Source of the DNA: JAUIAI01 sp963732405 | GTDB lineage: Bacteria > Pseudomonadota > Gammaproteobacteria > Burkholderiales > Burkholderiaceae_E | Direction of reading: 5' to 3' | Length of the DNA stretch: 64,000 bases | NCBI GenBank assembly: GCA_963732405.1 | Contig: CAVSZG010000001.1 | Span: 124,001-188,000, forward strand | Part shown: piece by piece, positions 8,265-17,326 of the stretch | Position numbering within the stretch: position 1 is the stretch's first letter | How the letters are laid out: each line of letters starts with the position of its first letter | Notes under the pieces: model-generated | The model's database searches: none | Told to the model about the DNA's origin: nothing | Seen by the model: only the letters and a program-made list of their open reading frames with translations | Program-made: the position numbers and the translations under genes

Positions 8265-9980
8265 ATGGCCAGCCGCTATGATCGACTGGCCATGGCCGAT
8301 GACGCGAACGCTCCGCCCTCAGCAGCGCCCGACCCCCCGGCGCTGGTCAGACTGCGCACCGCGATCGACAAGCAACGCGACCTGCCCGCGACCAGCTACG
8401 CGCCGCGCCGGCTCGGCATTGCGGCCAGCAATCTCGACATTCGGGTGCAGGTTCTGGCGAACCTGGCGACCACCGACCCGGCCATCGTGGTTCGGCTGCT
8501 GCGCATCGCCAATGGATCGACGTATCAGACCCGGGACCGCGCCGAAGTGGTGTCGGTGCGACGGGCGATCGCGCTGCTCGGTCATGACCTCGTGCGCCAG
8601 CTGTCGCGCGAATTGCCCGAGTTCAAGACGCGCGTGCCAGTCGAGCATCATGCCATGGTGCGCGCCGAGATCGCCCAGACCGTGTTCGCGACCCAGCTCG
8701 TACGCAATCTGCTCGATGCGCGCAATCCGCTGGTCACCGACGAAGGGGTATCGACCGTCGTGATCAGCCGGCTGGCCAGGATCTGCTGTGCCGTCCATGC
8801 GCCCCACGAAGTCGCTGCGCTGCGCTGGGTGGGCACCCACAAGCCGTCGCTGATGGAAAAGATCAGCCGGGAATTGTTCGGTTTCAATGAAGAGGCGCTG
8901 AACCGGGAGATCGTTCAGGCCTGGCAGTTGCCCGGTGGTGTGCTGGCCACGATCGGCCGCGCGCGTCAACGACCCCATCCCGTCGAACATGCCCGGGACT
9001 GGTTGCCGCTGACCGTCGGTCTGGCACTGGACGTTGCGGCAACCACGCGGATCGCTGCGCGCAGTGCACGTGACGATGCCTTGATGGAAATCGTGCAACG
9101 TTATGCGCGAAGCGTCGATATCGACGGCCCGAGGCTGGACTCGCTGATCGAGGAAAGCGCCCAGGACTGCATGCGCGCCGAACGCTCGATGGGCTGCGCC
9201 AGCGACGAGATGGCGCTTCGACCGCTATTGCAACCGCTGCTGAACCGGGACAATCACCTTGAGCCCTGGTGGCCGACGATGGAGCGAATCGACATCACCG
9301 GCGTGATCTCGCGACTCGGAGCGCGCGACCCAGGCCAGGGAACAATGCTCACGGAATCGTCGGATGCCACGCAGTCACCGGCCAACGCCGACCAACGGCT
9401 GGCACAACTGGACACAGACATCCGGGAACTGATCGCGACCTACTGTGAGGTCGAAACGGAAGGTCACTTCACGGCGACATCGGAAAGCCCGTGGGATCGG
9501 ATCTGCACGCGAATCGCACCGCGTATTCTGGATGGTCTGTGTCAGGCTCTGCACTTCGATCGCGCCGCCCTGTTCCTGCAGCGGGACCAGAATGGGGCGT
9601 TCACCATGAGCGCGGGCGCACCGGCGCTCTCGACCTACGATCCACTGTTCACCATTCGCCCGACGGGCAACGATCTGTTCACCGCCGCACTGCGCAACCA
9701 CGTGGATCTGCATATTGCCGACTGCTCGGTCGCGAAGATTCGCAGCCGCTTGCCCGACTGGTTCATTCAACGCTTCGACAATGCCGGCAGTTTCGTGCTC
9801 CTGCCACTGGCCGGCGCAACCGACACGATGGGTTTCATCCTCGCCGTCTGGCCGCGGGCAGAGCCGCACGGGGTATCGCGGACCCAGTTGGATCATTTGC
9901 GGCACGTCCGCACCGCGTTGGCCGACGTGCTCGATCGCTTCGCCCGTGGCACCCCGGTCAGTGACGCGACGCCGGCCTGA
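8265..9980 (+). CDS. HDOD domain protein with C-terminal GAF-like domain
   Basis: 571 residues (562 if it starts at the second ATG, 8292). The N-terminal 250 residues form an HDOD domain, a non-catalytic HD-like helical fold: RTAIDKQRDLPATS, repeated small helices VVRLLRIANGSTYQ and RRAIALLGHDLVRQL. A linker follows. The last 170 residues look like a GAF domain (DGLCQALHFDRAALFL through SFVLLPLAGATDTMGFILAVWPR). Such proteins are cytoplasmic signalling scaffolds linked to second messengers, motility or stress. Ligand and partners are unknown. Divergent from the LysE gene. Confidence 0.75.
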   Translation: MASRYDRLAMADDANAPPSAAPDPPALVRLRTAIDKQRDLPATSYAPRRLGIAASNLDIRVQVLANLATTDPAIVVRLLRIANGSTYQTRDRAEVVSVRRAIALLGHDLVRQLSRELPEFKTRVPVEHHAMVRAEIAQTVFATQLVRNLLDARNPLVTDEGVSTVVISRLARICCAVHAPHEVAALRWVGTHKPSLMEKISRELFGFNEEALNREIVQAWQLPGGVLATIGRARQRPHPVEHARDWLPLTVGLALDVAATTRIAARSARDDALMEIVQRYARSVDIDGPRLDSLIEESAQDCMRAERSMGCASDEMALRPLLQPLLNRDNHLEPWWPTMERIDITGVISRLGARDPGQGTMLTESSDATQSPANADQRLAQLDTDIRELIATYCEVETEGHFTATSESPWDRICTRIAPRILDGLCQALHFDRAALFLQRDQNGAFTMSAGAPALSTYDPLFTIRPTGNDLFTAALRNHVDLHIADCSVAKIRSRLPDWFIQRFDNAGSFVLLPLAGATDTMGFILAVWPRAEPHGVSRTQLDHLRHVRTALADVLDRFARGTPVSDATPA

Positions 9981-10011
9981 GCCGGCACCGCGCACGCTGC
10001 CATCACAAGCC

Positions 10012-10446
10012 TCAGTTGATCGAGATACGTTTGGCCGCCACTGCTGCCTTCTTGGGCAGATTGAGTTCGAGAACGCCGTTCTCGTAACGCGCAGTCACGC
10101 CATCTTCATCGATCTCGTTGGCCAGTGAGAAGGATCGCGACATCGTACCGGTGTAGCGTTCGGTACGCAGCACCCGCTCACCCTCACGGGTTTCGCTCGA
10201 TTTTTCGATCTTCGCGGAAATTGCAACCTGCGAGCCGTCGATCTGCACGTCGATATCGTCCTTGGCCACGCCCGGCAGATCGGCTTTGACCAGATACGAC
10301 TTCTCGGCTTCGGTCACGTCGATACGCACGGACATCGCGCCCGAGCCATTGCTCGTGCCGGCGGAACGGCTCACGGGTTGCAGAAAGCCGCGCATCAATT
10401 CGGGGAAGACGTCGGCGAAGGGATCATAGACAGTCAATCGATTCAT
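10012..10446 (-). CDS. Small heat shock protein, Hsp20/alpha-crystallin family
   Basis: A 144-residue ATP-independent holdase chaperone. The alpha-crystallin core begins near RIDVTEAEKSYLVKADLPGV and ends with the signature YENGVLELNLPKK. The I-x-I tail motif needed for oligomerisation is present as ISIN at the C-terminus. The start ATG at 10446 has ACGGAG upstream. It shares a 222-bp divergent region with the mct operon that contains a perfect FNR-type box, so hsp20 may be oxygen-regulated as well as heat-regulated (inference). Confidence 0.93.
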   Translation of the reverse strand: MNRLTVYDPFADVFPELMRGFLQPVSRSAGTSNGSGAMSVRIDVTEAEKSYLVKADLPGVAKDDIDVQIDGSQVAISAKIEKSSETREGERVLRTERYTGTMSRSFSLANEIDEDGVTARYENGVLELNLPKKAAVAAKRISIN

Positions 10447-10600
10447 AATGAACTCCGTATAGGTTCGCTAATGATGGGAATCTGGTGGTCGAGCGCCCGA
10501 TTTCAAGTGCTCCCGCCACCCGGACAGGCTGCTGGAGCCGCTCCGACACCGTCAATATGGGAACGGCCCGGACGCATTCAAGCGGCGGCACGCGTACACT

Positions 10601-10614
10601 TTGATTTTGATCAA
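10601..10614. promoter_or_regulatory. Perfect FNR/Anr-type box
   Basis: TTGATTTTGATCAA fits the FNR consensus TTGAT-N4-ATCAA at all ten defined positions. It lies 55 bp upstream of the proposed mct ATG (10669) and about 155 bp from the divergent hsp20 start. The placement fits anaerobic or microaerobic control of mct-mcd, hsp20 or both. The FNR protein itself is not in the window. Confidence 0.65.
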
Positions 10615-10668
10615 CGACGAGTGGCTGGCGCCCGCGCGGCGGCCCGCCACTCCGACCACCGACCCGCC

Positions 10669-11892
10669 ATGTATTCGATCCTGTCCGGCCTGCGCATCGT
10701 CGAGGCCTCCTCATTCGTTGCAGCACCATCAGCCGGCATGCACCTGGCCCAACTGGGCGCGCAGGTCATCCGCATCGATCAGATCGGTGGCGGGCTCGAC
10801 TACCGACGCTGGCCGCGCCAGGGCGAACACAGCCTGTACTGGGAGGGACTGCAAAAGGGCAAACGATCCGTGGCGATCAATCTGCGGGATCCGCAGGGGC
10901 GCGAACTCGCCCAGGCCCTGATCACCGCACCGGGCGAACAGGCCGGCCTGTTCGTGACGAATTTCCCGCGGGATGGATTTCTCTCGCATGAACGCCTGGC
11001 GACCCGGCGGGCCGACCTGATCACGATGCGCGTGCAGGGCTGGGCCGATGGTCGCTCGGGTCTGGATTTCACGATCAACTCACTCGCCGGCTATCCATAT
11101 TCCACAGGTCCCGACACGCTGGGCGACGAACCCGTGAACCATGTCCTGCCCGCCTGGGATCTACTGACCGGTGCCCTCGGTGCGATGAATCTGCTCGCTG
11201 CCGAGCGCCATCGCCGGGCCACGGGTGAAGGCCAGGAAATCGCGATGCCCTTGTCCGGCGTAGCGATCTCGGCGCTGGGCGCACTCGGTCAGATTGCCGA
11301 GATCGAAGTGCTCGACGAGGATCGCCCGCGCCTGGGTAATCAGGTCTATGGCGCCTTCGGCCGGAATTTCGCCACCCGCGATGGCCGCCAGGTGATGATC
11401 GTGGCGATCTCCCCGAAACAATGGCAAGGCTTACTGGCCGCGCTGGACATCGGCAGCCAGATCGCGGCGATCGAAGCGGCGCAACAGGTCGACCTGTCGA
11501 CTGACGAGGGCCTGCGGTTCATTCATCGGGACCGGATCAATCCGGTGGTGGCCGCCGCCGTTGCCAGCCTGTCGTATGCCACGGTGGCCGAACGCTTCGA
11601 GGCTCACGAGGTGTGCTGGGGCCCCTACCAGACACTGCGCGAAACGGTTCACACACATCCCGAACTGCAGACCGGCAATCCCCTGATCGAGCAGGTCAGT
11701 CATCCGAGCGGCCAGACCTATCGCACGCCGGGCAGTCCGGCCCAGTACTCGGGCAGCCCACGGGTGCCGGTGCGCCGGTCACCCGCTCTGGGCGAAGACA
11801 CCGAGTCGGTGCTGGCCGAGGTGCTCGGTCTGTCCGATGGTCAGATCGGTGAGCTGCTCGAGCGTCGCGTCGTGGCGGGCAGCCACTCATGA
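10669..11892 (+). CDS. mct: Family III CoA transferase, 2-methylfumaryl-CoA isomerase (Mct)-like
   Basis: 407 residues; start ATG at 10669 chosen because MYSILSGLRIVEASSFVAAP matches the Mct N-terminus and the longer frame upstream is unrelated. Throughout it resembles the Chloroflexus mesaconyl-C1-CoA:C4-CoA transferase, which moves CoA between the two carboxyls of mesaconate: GGGLDYRRWP, YGAFGR and LPAWDLLTG, where Asp164 is placed like the catalytic Asp of family III transferases (position inferred). It overlaps mcd by four bases (ATGA, 11889-11892). Mcd makes the substrate of Mct, which strongly supports the call. An FNR-type box lies upstream. It could act on a related branched dicarboxyl-CoA. 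Confidence 0.78.
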   Translation: MYSILSGLRIVEASSFVAAPSAGMHLAQLGAQVIRIDQIGGGLDYRRWPRQGEHSLYWEGLQKGKRSVAINLRDPQGRELAQALITAPGEQAGLFVTNFPRDGFLSHERLATRRADLITMRVQGWADGRSGLDFTINSLAGYPYSTGPDTLGDEPVNHVLPAWDLLTGALGAMNLLAAERHRRATGEGQEIAMPLSGVAISALGALGQIAEIEVLDEDRPRLGNQVYGAFGRNFATRDGRQVMIVAISPKQWQGLLAALDIGSQIAAIEAAQQVDLSTDEGLRFIHRDRINPVVAAAVASLSYATVAERFEAHEVCWGPYQTLRETVHTHPELQTGNPLIEQVSHPSGQTYRTPGSPAQYSGSPRVPVRRSPALGEDTESVLAEVLGLSDGQIGELLERRVVAGSHS

Positions 11893-13595
11893 CGTCGACT
11901 TGCGCCGGCCCGGGCGACCTGCCCTCAAACGACAGCCTGCTGGATCTGTTGCCCGCTGCGCGACAGGCTGGCCAGCGCTACCTGGACGAGGCACGCGAGG
12001 CGGTGGGCAGGCGGATCGGCGCGATGGGTGCCGATGGGGATCCGGACCCGGCGGCGGGTCGTTCCGCCCGCCCCTTGGCGGCTGTCGAACGCGAGCAACG
12101 CGCCGTTCATGGTCTGGCCTGGATCGCCACGACGGTGCAGGCCATTCATGAAACCGCCGCCTGGGTGCAACGCCTGCGTGTCAACCAGCGGCTCGGCCGC
12201 ACCGACGCCCTGATCGCGCTCATCGGTTGCGGCGAATACCTGGCCCAGTTGTGCAGCGCGCTGCCCATGAGTCAGCTCGAATTGTTGCGCCCGGCCGATC
12301 TGGATGCGCAGGAAGCAGCCGCCCGCCTGGCCGCCGATCCGGCGGTCGCCGCCTTGATCCGCCATGGCAACAGCGCCGAGCACCGCCGCCTGCTCGCCAT
12401 GGCCATCGCCGACGGCGACCTGGGCAGCGAACAGCTGGAGGATGAATCGCTGAATCAGGTGCGCGAGACTTTCCGCCGCTTTGCCAGGGAACAGGTCCGT
12501 CCCCATGCCCATGCCTGGCATCTGGCCGATGCCCTGATCCCTGAGCCCGTCATTCACCAGATGGCGCAGATGGGCGCTTTCGGGGTGACGGTGCCGCCCG
12601 AGCATGGTGGCCTGGGCATGGGCAAGCTGGCCATGTGCGTGGTCTCCGAAGAACTCTCGCGCGCTTGCCTGACGGTCGGATCGCTGGGTACCCGCTCCGA
12701 GATCGCCGCCGAACTCATCGCGCTCAATGGCACGCCGGCCCAGCAGCAGCAATGGCTACCCGGTATTGCCGATGGCAGCGTGCTGCCCTGCGCGGTGTTC
12801 ACCGAACCCGACACGGGTTCGGATCTGGCCAGCCTGAGCACCCGCGCCGAGCGCCAGGATGACGGCTCATGGCGCATACACGGCAACAAGACCTGGACGA
12901 CCCATGGGGCCCGCAGCGATCTGATGACCCTGCTTGCCCGCTCGGAGAGTGCCGTGGCCGGCCATCATGGCCTGTCGATGTTTCTCGCACCCAAGCCGCG
13001 AGGCAGCGAGGCCAGCCCCTTCCCGGCTGCCGGCATGAGTGGCAGCGAAATCGCGGTGCTCGGCTACCGCGGCATGAAGGAATATGAGATTGCCTTCGAC
13101 GGCTTCAGCGTGCCCGCCGACGGACTGCTCGGTCGCGAGCCGGGACGCGGATTCCGTCAGCTCATGCAGACCTTCGAGAGCGCGCGCATCCAGACCGCCG
13201 CGCGTGCCCTGGGCGTCGCCTGGGACGTGATCGACGTCTCACGCCGCTATGCGCTGGACCGACGACAGTTCGGCCGTGCGCTGATTCAATTCCCGCGCGT
13301 GGCCGACAAGCTCGCGCTGATGCTGGCTGAGACCGTGATGGCGCGGGAACTCACGTATTTCGCCGCTCGCGAGAAGGATCGCGGCGAGCGATGCGACATG
13401 CAGGCCGGCATGGCCAAGCTGCTGGGTGCCCGAGTGGCCTGGGCCTGTGCGGACAGCGGCCTGCAGATTCACGGCGGCAATGGTTATGCCCTCGAATACG
13501 AGATCAGCCGCCTGCTCTGCGATGCGCGCATTCTGAACATCTTCGAAGGCGCGGCCGAGATCCAGGCCCAGATCATCGGCAGGCGCCTGCTCTGA
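11889..13595 (+). CDS. mcd: (2S)-Methylsuccinyl-CoA dehydrogenase (Mcd)-like acyl-CoA dehydrogenase
   Basis: 568 residues, about 180 longer than ordinary acyl-CoA dehydrogenases. The extra N-terminal domain (HGLAWIATTVQAIHE, IGCGEYLAQLCSALPMSQ) is characteristic of methylsuccinyl-CoA dehydrogenase of the ethylmalonyl-CoA pathway, which oxidises (2S)-methylsuccinyl-CoA to mesaconyl-C1-CoA. The FAD-binding core has FTEPDTGSDLASLSTRA and the C-terminal IHGGNGYALEYEISRLLCDARI. Start ATG overlaps the mct stop, so the pair is translationally coupled. No crotonyl-CoA carboxylase/reductase or ethylmalonyl-CoA mutase lies in the window, so the full pathway cannot be claimed. Confidence 0.82.
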   Translation: MTSTCAGPGDLPSNDSLLDLLPAARQAGQRYLDEAREAVGRRIGAMGADGDPDPAAGRSARPLAAVEREQRAVHGLAWIATTVQAIHETAAWVQRLRVNQRLGRTDALIALIGCGEYLAQLCSALPMSQLELLRPADLDAQEAAARLAADPAVAALIRHGNSAEHRRLLAMAIADGDLGSEQLEDESLNQVRETFRRFAREQVRPHAHAWHLADALIPEPVIHQMAQMGAFGVTVPPEHGGLGMGKLAMCVVSEELSRACLTVGSLGTRSEIAAELIALNGTPAQQQQWLPGIADGSVLPCAVFTEPDTGSDLASLSTRAERQDDGSWRIHGNKTWTTHGARSDLMTLLARSESAVAGHHGLSMFLAPKPRGSEASPFPAAGMSGSEIAVLGYRGMKEYEIAFDGFSVPADGLLGREPGRGFRQLMQTFESARIQTAARALGVAWDVIDVSRRYALDRRQFGRALIQFPRVADKLALMLAETVMARELTYFAAREKDRGERCDMQAGMAKLLGARVAWACADSGLQIHGGNGYALEYEISRLLCDARILNIFEGAAEIQAQIIGRRLL

Positions 13596-13621
13596 GCGCC
13601 CGATCCGAGTTCTGGCGCGCC

Positions 13622-14278
13622 GTGCGCGAGATCACCCCGCTGTCGATGGGCGTGGCGATCTATGGGCTGGCCTTTGGCGTATTGGCCGCGCAGGCCGGCA
13701 TGAGCGCCCTGCAGGTCGGCGCGATGAGCTCACTGGTTTTCGCCGGCTCGGCGCAGATCATCACCGTCGAACGGCTGGCCGCCGGTGCTGGCGCAAGCAT
13801 CGCGATCGCGGCCGGGATTGCGCTCAATCTGCGATTGCTGCTGATCACCGCCTCGATCCGCGATGTGTTCGCCGGGCGCCCGCTCTGGCAGCGGCTGTTG
13901 GGCGCCCATCTGTCCACCGATGAGAACTGGGCGATGCTGCTGGCCGACCGGCTGCGCCATCCGGGCAGTGGCTACGCGTATCTGGTGGGCGGGGGCATCA
14001 GTCTGATCACGACCTGGGTCGCATCCACCGTGCTCGGCGTCTGGTTCGCCCATGCGATTCCGGCGCCACGCGCGCTCGGCCTGGACTTTGCGTTCACGGC
14101 GGCCTTCATCGCCATCGCCCGATCGCTCTGGCGCGGCCGACCCGATCGGTTGCCCTGGCTGGCGTCATTTCTCACCGTGGCCGCCGCCCTGTCGCTCGAT
14201 CTGGTCGACGCCTCATGGGCATTGATCGCCGGCGGACTGGTCGGCGCGGCAAGCGCCGGCCTGCGTCGCGATGACTGA
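13622..14278 (+). CDS. AzlC family branched-chain amino acid exporter subunit
   Basis: Integral membrane protein of about 218 residues with the AzlC pattern: PLSMGVAIYGLAFGVLA, SLVFAGSAQIITVERLAAG and a conserved segment LNLRLLLITASIRD. AzlC/AzlD (YgaZH) pairs export valine-like amino acids. No ATG is suitably placed. I give the GTG at 13622, but the coding pattern seems to begin at SARSEFWRAV, so a CTG at 13592 overlapping the mcd stop is also possible. It overlaps azlD by eight bases. Confidence 0.78.
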   Translation: MREITPLSMGVAIYGLAFGVLAAQAGMSALQVGAMSSLVFAGSAQIITVERLAAGAGASIAIAAGIALNLRLLLITASIRDVFAGRPLWQRLLGAHLSTDENWAMLLADRLRHPGSGYAYLVGGGISLITTWVASTVLGVWFAHAIPAPRALGLDFAFTAAFIAIARSLWRGRPDRLPWLASFLTVAAALSLDLVDASWALIAGGLVGAASAGLRRDD

Positions 14279-14564
14279 GCCCTGGATCGTCATCATCGGA
14301 CTGACCCTGGCGACCCTGACGATCCGCCTGGCCGGGGTCGCCATCGGCCAACGTCTGCCTCGTCGGGGCGCCTGGCTGCGCATGCTCGAAGCATTGCCCG
14401 GCTGTCTGATCATTGCGCTGCTGTCGGTCCTGCTGCTGCAGGGCGGTGCCCGTGAATGGCTGGCCGGCGGGCTGGCCCTGATCGTGGCGATGATCAGCCG
14501 CAGCCTGTTGATCACGATGCTGACCGGCGTCGGCGCGATCTGGCTGCAGCGTACGCTGGTCTAG
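14271..14564 (+). CDS. AzlD family branched-chain amino acid transport protein
   Basis: A 97-residue membrane protein with three to four hydrophobic helices and the AzlD signature TLTIRLAGVAIGQRLPRRG...LEALPGCLIIALLSV. It is the small partner of AzlC, and its start overlaps the azlC stop by eight bases, the usual coupled arrangement. It is convergent with the lactonase gene. Confidence 0.85.
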   Translation: MTEPWIVIIGLTLATLTIRLAGVAIGQRLPRRGAWLRMLEALPGCLIIALLSVLLLQGGAREWLAGGLALIVAMISRSLLITMLTGVGAIWLQRTLV

Positions 14565-14588
14565 ACGCACGCCGGCGCAGCGCAGCGC

Positions 14589-15494
14589 TCAGACGCCGTT
14601 GACCGGCAACATCACCGAATACAACGAGGTCGTGCCACAGATGAACAGCCGGTTGCGCTTGCGCCCGCCGAACTCGACATTGGCCACGGTCTCGGGCACC
14701 TTGATCTTGCCCAGCAAGGTGCCGTCGGGGTCGTAACAATGCACGCCATCGCCGGCCGAGGTCCAGATGCGGCCATCGGTGTCGAGGCGGAAACCGTCAA
14801 ACAAGCCCTCGGTACAGTCTGCAAACACCTTGCCCCCCGAGAGCCGGCCGTTGCGCCCGACCTTGAACCGACGGATATGCCGGGGCCCGTCGTCGGCGTG
14901 GCTGGCGCCAGTGTCGGCGATGTAGAGCAGCGACTCGTCAGGCGAGAAGGCAATGCCGTTGGGTTTGTCGAAGTCGTCGGCGACCACTTCGGGTTCACCG
15001 CCGCCGGACGGGATCCGATACACATGGTTGGCGCCGATCTCGCTCTCGGCCTTGTCGCCTTCGTAGTCCGACAAAATGCCGTAGGGTGGATCGCTGAACC
15101 AGACTGAACCGTCGCGCCTGACCACCAGGTCGTTGGGACTGTTCAGACGCTTGCCGCCGACGTGGGAAGCCAGGGTGATGACCCGGCCATCATGCTCGGT
15201 GCGCGAGATTCGCCGCCCACCATGTTCGCAACTCACCAGCCGGCCTTCGTTGTCGACCGTGTTGCCGTTCGAAAAACCGGCGGGGTGACGAAACACGCTC
15301 ACGCGACCATCGCATTCATCAAAACGCAGCATCCGGTCATTCGGAATATCCGACCAGATCAGATAACGTCCGGCGGCGAACCATGCAGGGCCTTCGGCCC
15401 ATCGACAACCGGTCCAGAGCTTCTCGAGGTTGGCACTGGGCGTGAACAGATTTCGAAAGCGCGGATCGATGAGCTCATAGTCGCTGATCGCCAT
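14589..15494 (-). CDS. SMP-30/gluconolactonase family hydrolase
   Basis: A 301-residue six-bladed beta-propeller lactonase of the SMP-30/LRE type. Metal-site family segments are WAEGPAWF (N-terminal Glu), NSPNDLVV (Asn and Asp), DKPNGIAFSPDE, and the Asp-containing segment DGFRLDTDGRIWTS. Members hydrolyse sugar lactones such as gluconolactone, or organophosphates in some relatives. No signal peptide is seen, so probably cytoplasmic. The neighbours do not fix the substrate. Confidence 0.85.
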   Translation of the reverse strand: MAISDYELIDPRFRNLFTPSANLEKLWTGCRWAEGPAWFAAGRYLIWSDIPNDRMLRFDECDGRVSVFRHPAGFSNGNTVDNEGRLVSCEHGGRRISRTEHDGRVITLASHVGGKRLNSPNDLVVRRDGSVWFSDPPYGILSDYEGDKAESEIGANHVYRIPSGGGEPEVVADDFDKPNGIAFSPDESLLYIADTGASHADDGPRHIRRFKVGRNGRLSGGKVFADCTEGLFDGFRLDTDGRIWTSAGDGVHCYDPDGTLLGKIKVPETVANVEFGGRKRNRLFICGTTSLYSVMLPVNGV

Positions 15495-15517
15495 GCAGGT
15501 CTCCGGTTGGTTTGAAC

Positions 15518-16183
15518 TCAGTCTCTGAGCAGTGTTGCCGATTCGGTCACGATCGCGGACAAGGGTATGTCGTGAGCCATCGGATACACCGAGGCAAGGC
15601 GGGCAAACTCGAAGGCGACGCCCACCGTGCGGGGTCGGCCGCCGAGCTCGGCCAGGGTGCGATCGTAGTACCCGCCGCCATAGCCCAGGCGATAGCAGCG
15701 GGTATCGAAACCCACCGCCGGGGCGATGATCAGATCCGGGACGATGCTCTCGCCATCGGCCGGGATCGGAATGTTCCAGACACCCGGGGTGAGGCGGGCG
15801 CCGTGAGTCCAGCGACGAAACTGCATCGGCGCGCCACGCTCGATCACCACCGGCAAGGCGCAGCGCACGCCGCGTGCATCGAGCGCGCCCATCCAGGCAC
15901 GCAGATCGGGTTCAGCGCGCAGCGGCCAGTACAGCGCCACGGTCTGATCGTGCAGATCGCCGACGAGGTCTTGCAATCGCTCAACGATTCTGGCGGTCAG
16001 GTCATGACGCAGGTCGGCGCCGAGCGCCTGGCGGGCTGCGAGCAGCCGTGCGCGCTCGGCCTTACGCCAGCGTTTGACGGCGGCCTCATCGGCCGGATCG
16101 GGATCGACAGACAGGCCCATGTACTGCGGATTCACTTCGCCCAACAGGCAGGGCGGCGACGAGTACTGCGCCGGTTGGTTCAC
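15518..16183 (-). CDS. 5-formyltetrahydrofolate cyclo-ligase
   Basis: A 221-residue enzyme that converts 5-formyl-THF to 5,10-methenyl-THF using ATP, in folate one-carbon metabolism. Family signatures are KRWRKAERARLLAARQAL near the N-terminus and the C-terminal RLGYGGGYYDRTLAEL substrate/ATP loop. The Cys-containing N-terminal extension SPPCLLGEVNPQYMG is typical of betaproteobacterial versions. The start is a GTG at 16183 overlapping the stop of the upstream reductase (GTGA), so the two are coupled. Confidence 0.9.
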   Translation of the reverse strand: MNQPAQYSSPPCLLGEVNPQYMGLSVDPDPADEAAVKRWRKAERARLLAARQALGADLRHDLTARIVERLQDLVGDLHDQTVALYWPLRAEPDLRAWMGALDARGVRCALPVVIERGAPMQFRRWTHGARLTPGVWNIPIPADGESIVPDLIIAPAVGFDTRCYRLGYGGGYYDRTLAELGGRPRTVGVAFEFARLASVYPMAHDIPLSAIVTESATLLRD

Positions 16184-16770
16184 AAAACCTGGCAGACCTG
16201 GGCAAATTCAAAGCGCGGGCTGCGCGGGAAGGTCTTGTCCGGATCACCACGCCCCAGATTACACAGGAAGTTCGACTTGAACCGGCCATCGGGGAAGAAC
16301 TCGGCATCGACCTTGGCATTGTCGAAACCTGACATGGGGCCGCAGTCAAGGCCGATCGCCCGGGCCGCGATGATGAAATAGCCACCCTGCAAGGTGCCGT
16401 TGCGAAATGCGGTGCGCTCACGATGCTCGCGCTTGTCATCGCCATCGAACAGATTACGAAAGTCGGGCGCATGAGGAAACAGCGTGGGCAGATGTTCCTG
16501 AAACTGTGTGTCGTGAGCGATGATCGAGACCACCGGTGCCTTCATGGTCTTGTCGACATTGCCCGGCGTGAGCATCGGCCGCAGGCGCTCCTTGGCCTGC
16601 GCCGAGCGCAGGAACACGATCCGGATGGGCTGGCAATTGGCCGAGGTGGGCGCCATTTTCATCAGATCGAACAATTGAACGAGCTGCGTGTCCGTCACGT
16701 CGCCCGACAACCAGCCATTGGCCGTGCGCGCATTGTTGAACAGCTTGTCCATCGCTTCCTGATTAATCAT
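16180..16770 (-). CDS. RutE-like malonic semialdehyde reductase / nitroreductase family protein
   Basis: 196 residues from the ATG at 16770, preceded by CAGGA. It is an FMN-dependent nitroreductase-fold protein. The segments FNNARTANGWL, LMKMAPTSANCQPIRIVF and LQGGYFIIAARAIGLDCGPMSGFD match the RutE subgroup, which reduces malonic semialdehyde to 3-hydroxypropionate in pyrimidine catabolism. No rut genes are nearby, so a broader aldehyde/quinone reductase role is possible. Translationally coupled to the cyclo-ligase gene. Confidence 0.8.
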   Translation of the reverse strand: MINQEAMDKLFNNARTANGWLSGDVTDTQLVQLFDLMKMAPTSANCQPIRIVFLRSAQAKERLRPMLTPGNVDKTMKAPVVSIIAHDTQFQEHLPTLFPHAPDFRNLFDGDDKREHRERTAFRNGTLQGGYFIIAARAIGLDCGPMSGFDNAKVDAEFFPDGRFKSNFLCNLGRGDPDKTFPRSPRFEFAQVCQVL

Positions 16771-16895
16771 GGTGTGTCCTGCCTGTGGTGTTTCAGCGTA
16801 TGAGGCCCGGCTGATCGCCTGCCCGTTCGAGCTCAACATGAAAGTTTAGCCCATGAGCGAGTCAGACAAAGGCGGTCGGCGGGCGGGCGAGAGGG

Positions 16896-17279
16896 TCACC
16901 CAAGCGGCATCGGTGTCGTTTCCCAGGCCACCATCTTCCAGTCACCACCTTGCTCGGCCCAGACCTGCAGATAGCGACCCTGGAAGTTTTTCTCGGTGCC
17001 ATCGACAATCACATGGATCTGCATGTCACCATGCACCAGAACGGTGGATCCGAATCGCCGGAACTCGCGCCGCTTGGGCGTCATGCCCAGATAGTCGTAA
17101 TAACCGCTGCGCAGGCGGTCGAGATACAGGGCACGATCCTCGTCAGTGCCGCTGCCATGCACATAACGCAAGGTCGAGCCCAGCACCTTGTCCACCTCGT
17201 CGAACTGCTTGGCCACGGTCTGCCGCTGGCGCGCATCGTCCAGCGCCGTAATGTGTTGGAACAGTTGTTGATCGTTCAT
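16896..17279 (-). CDS. NTF2-like (DUF4440/SnoaL-type) small protein
   Basis: 127 residues from the ATG at 17279 with GGGAGA upstream; the longer frame is not supported. The pattern of an N-terminal helix pair followed by strands (STVLVHGDMQIHVIVDGTEKNF, GRYLQVWAEQGGDWKMVAWETT) is the NTF2-like cone fold. Members are small-molecule isomerases or binding proteins, and no active-site assignment can be made. It stands alone between the reductase and the FAD protein on the same strand. Confidence 0.7.
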   Translation of the reverse strand: MNDQQLFQHITALDDARQRQTVAKQFDEVDKVLGSTLRYVHGSGTDEDRALYLDRLRSGYYDYLGMTPKRREFRRFGSTVLVHGDMQIHVIVDGTEKNFQGRYLQVWAEQGGDWKMVAWETTPMPLG

Positions 17280-17326
17280 CGTATCTCCCTGTCGTTGATG
17301 GTTTGATAAAACGGATTCTCGTCCGC

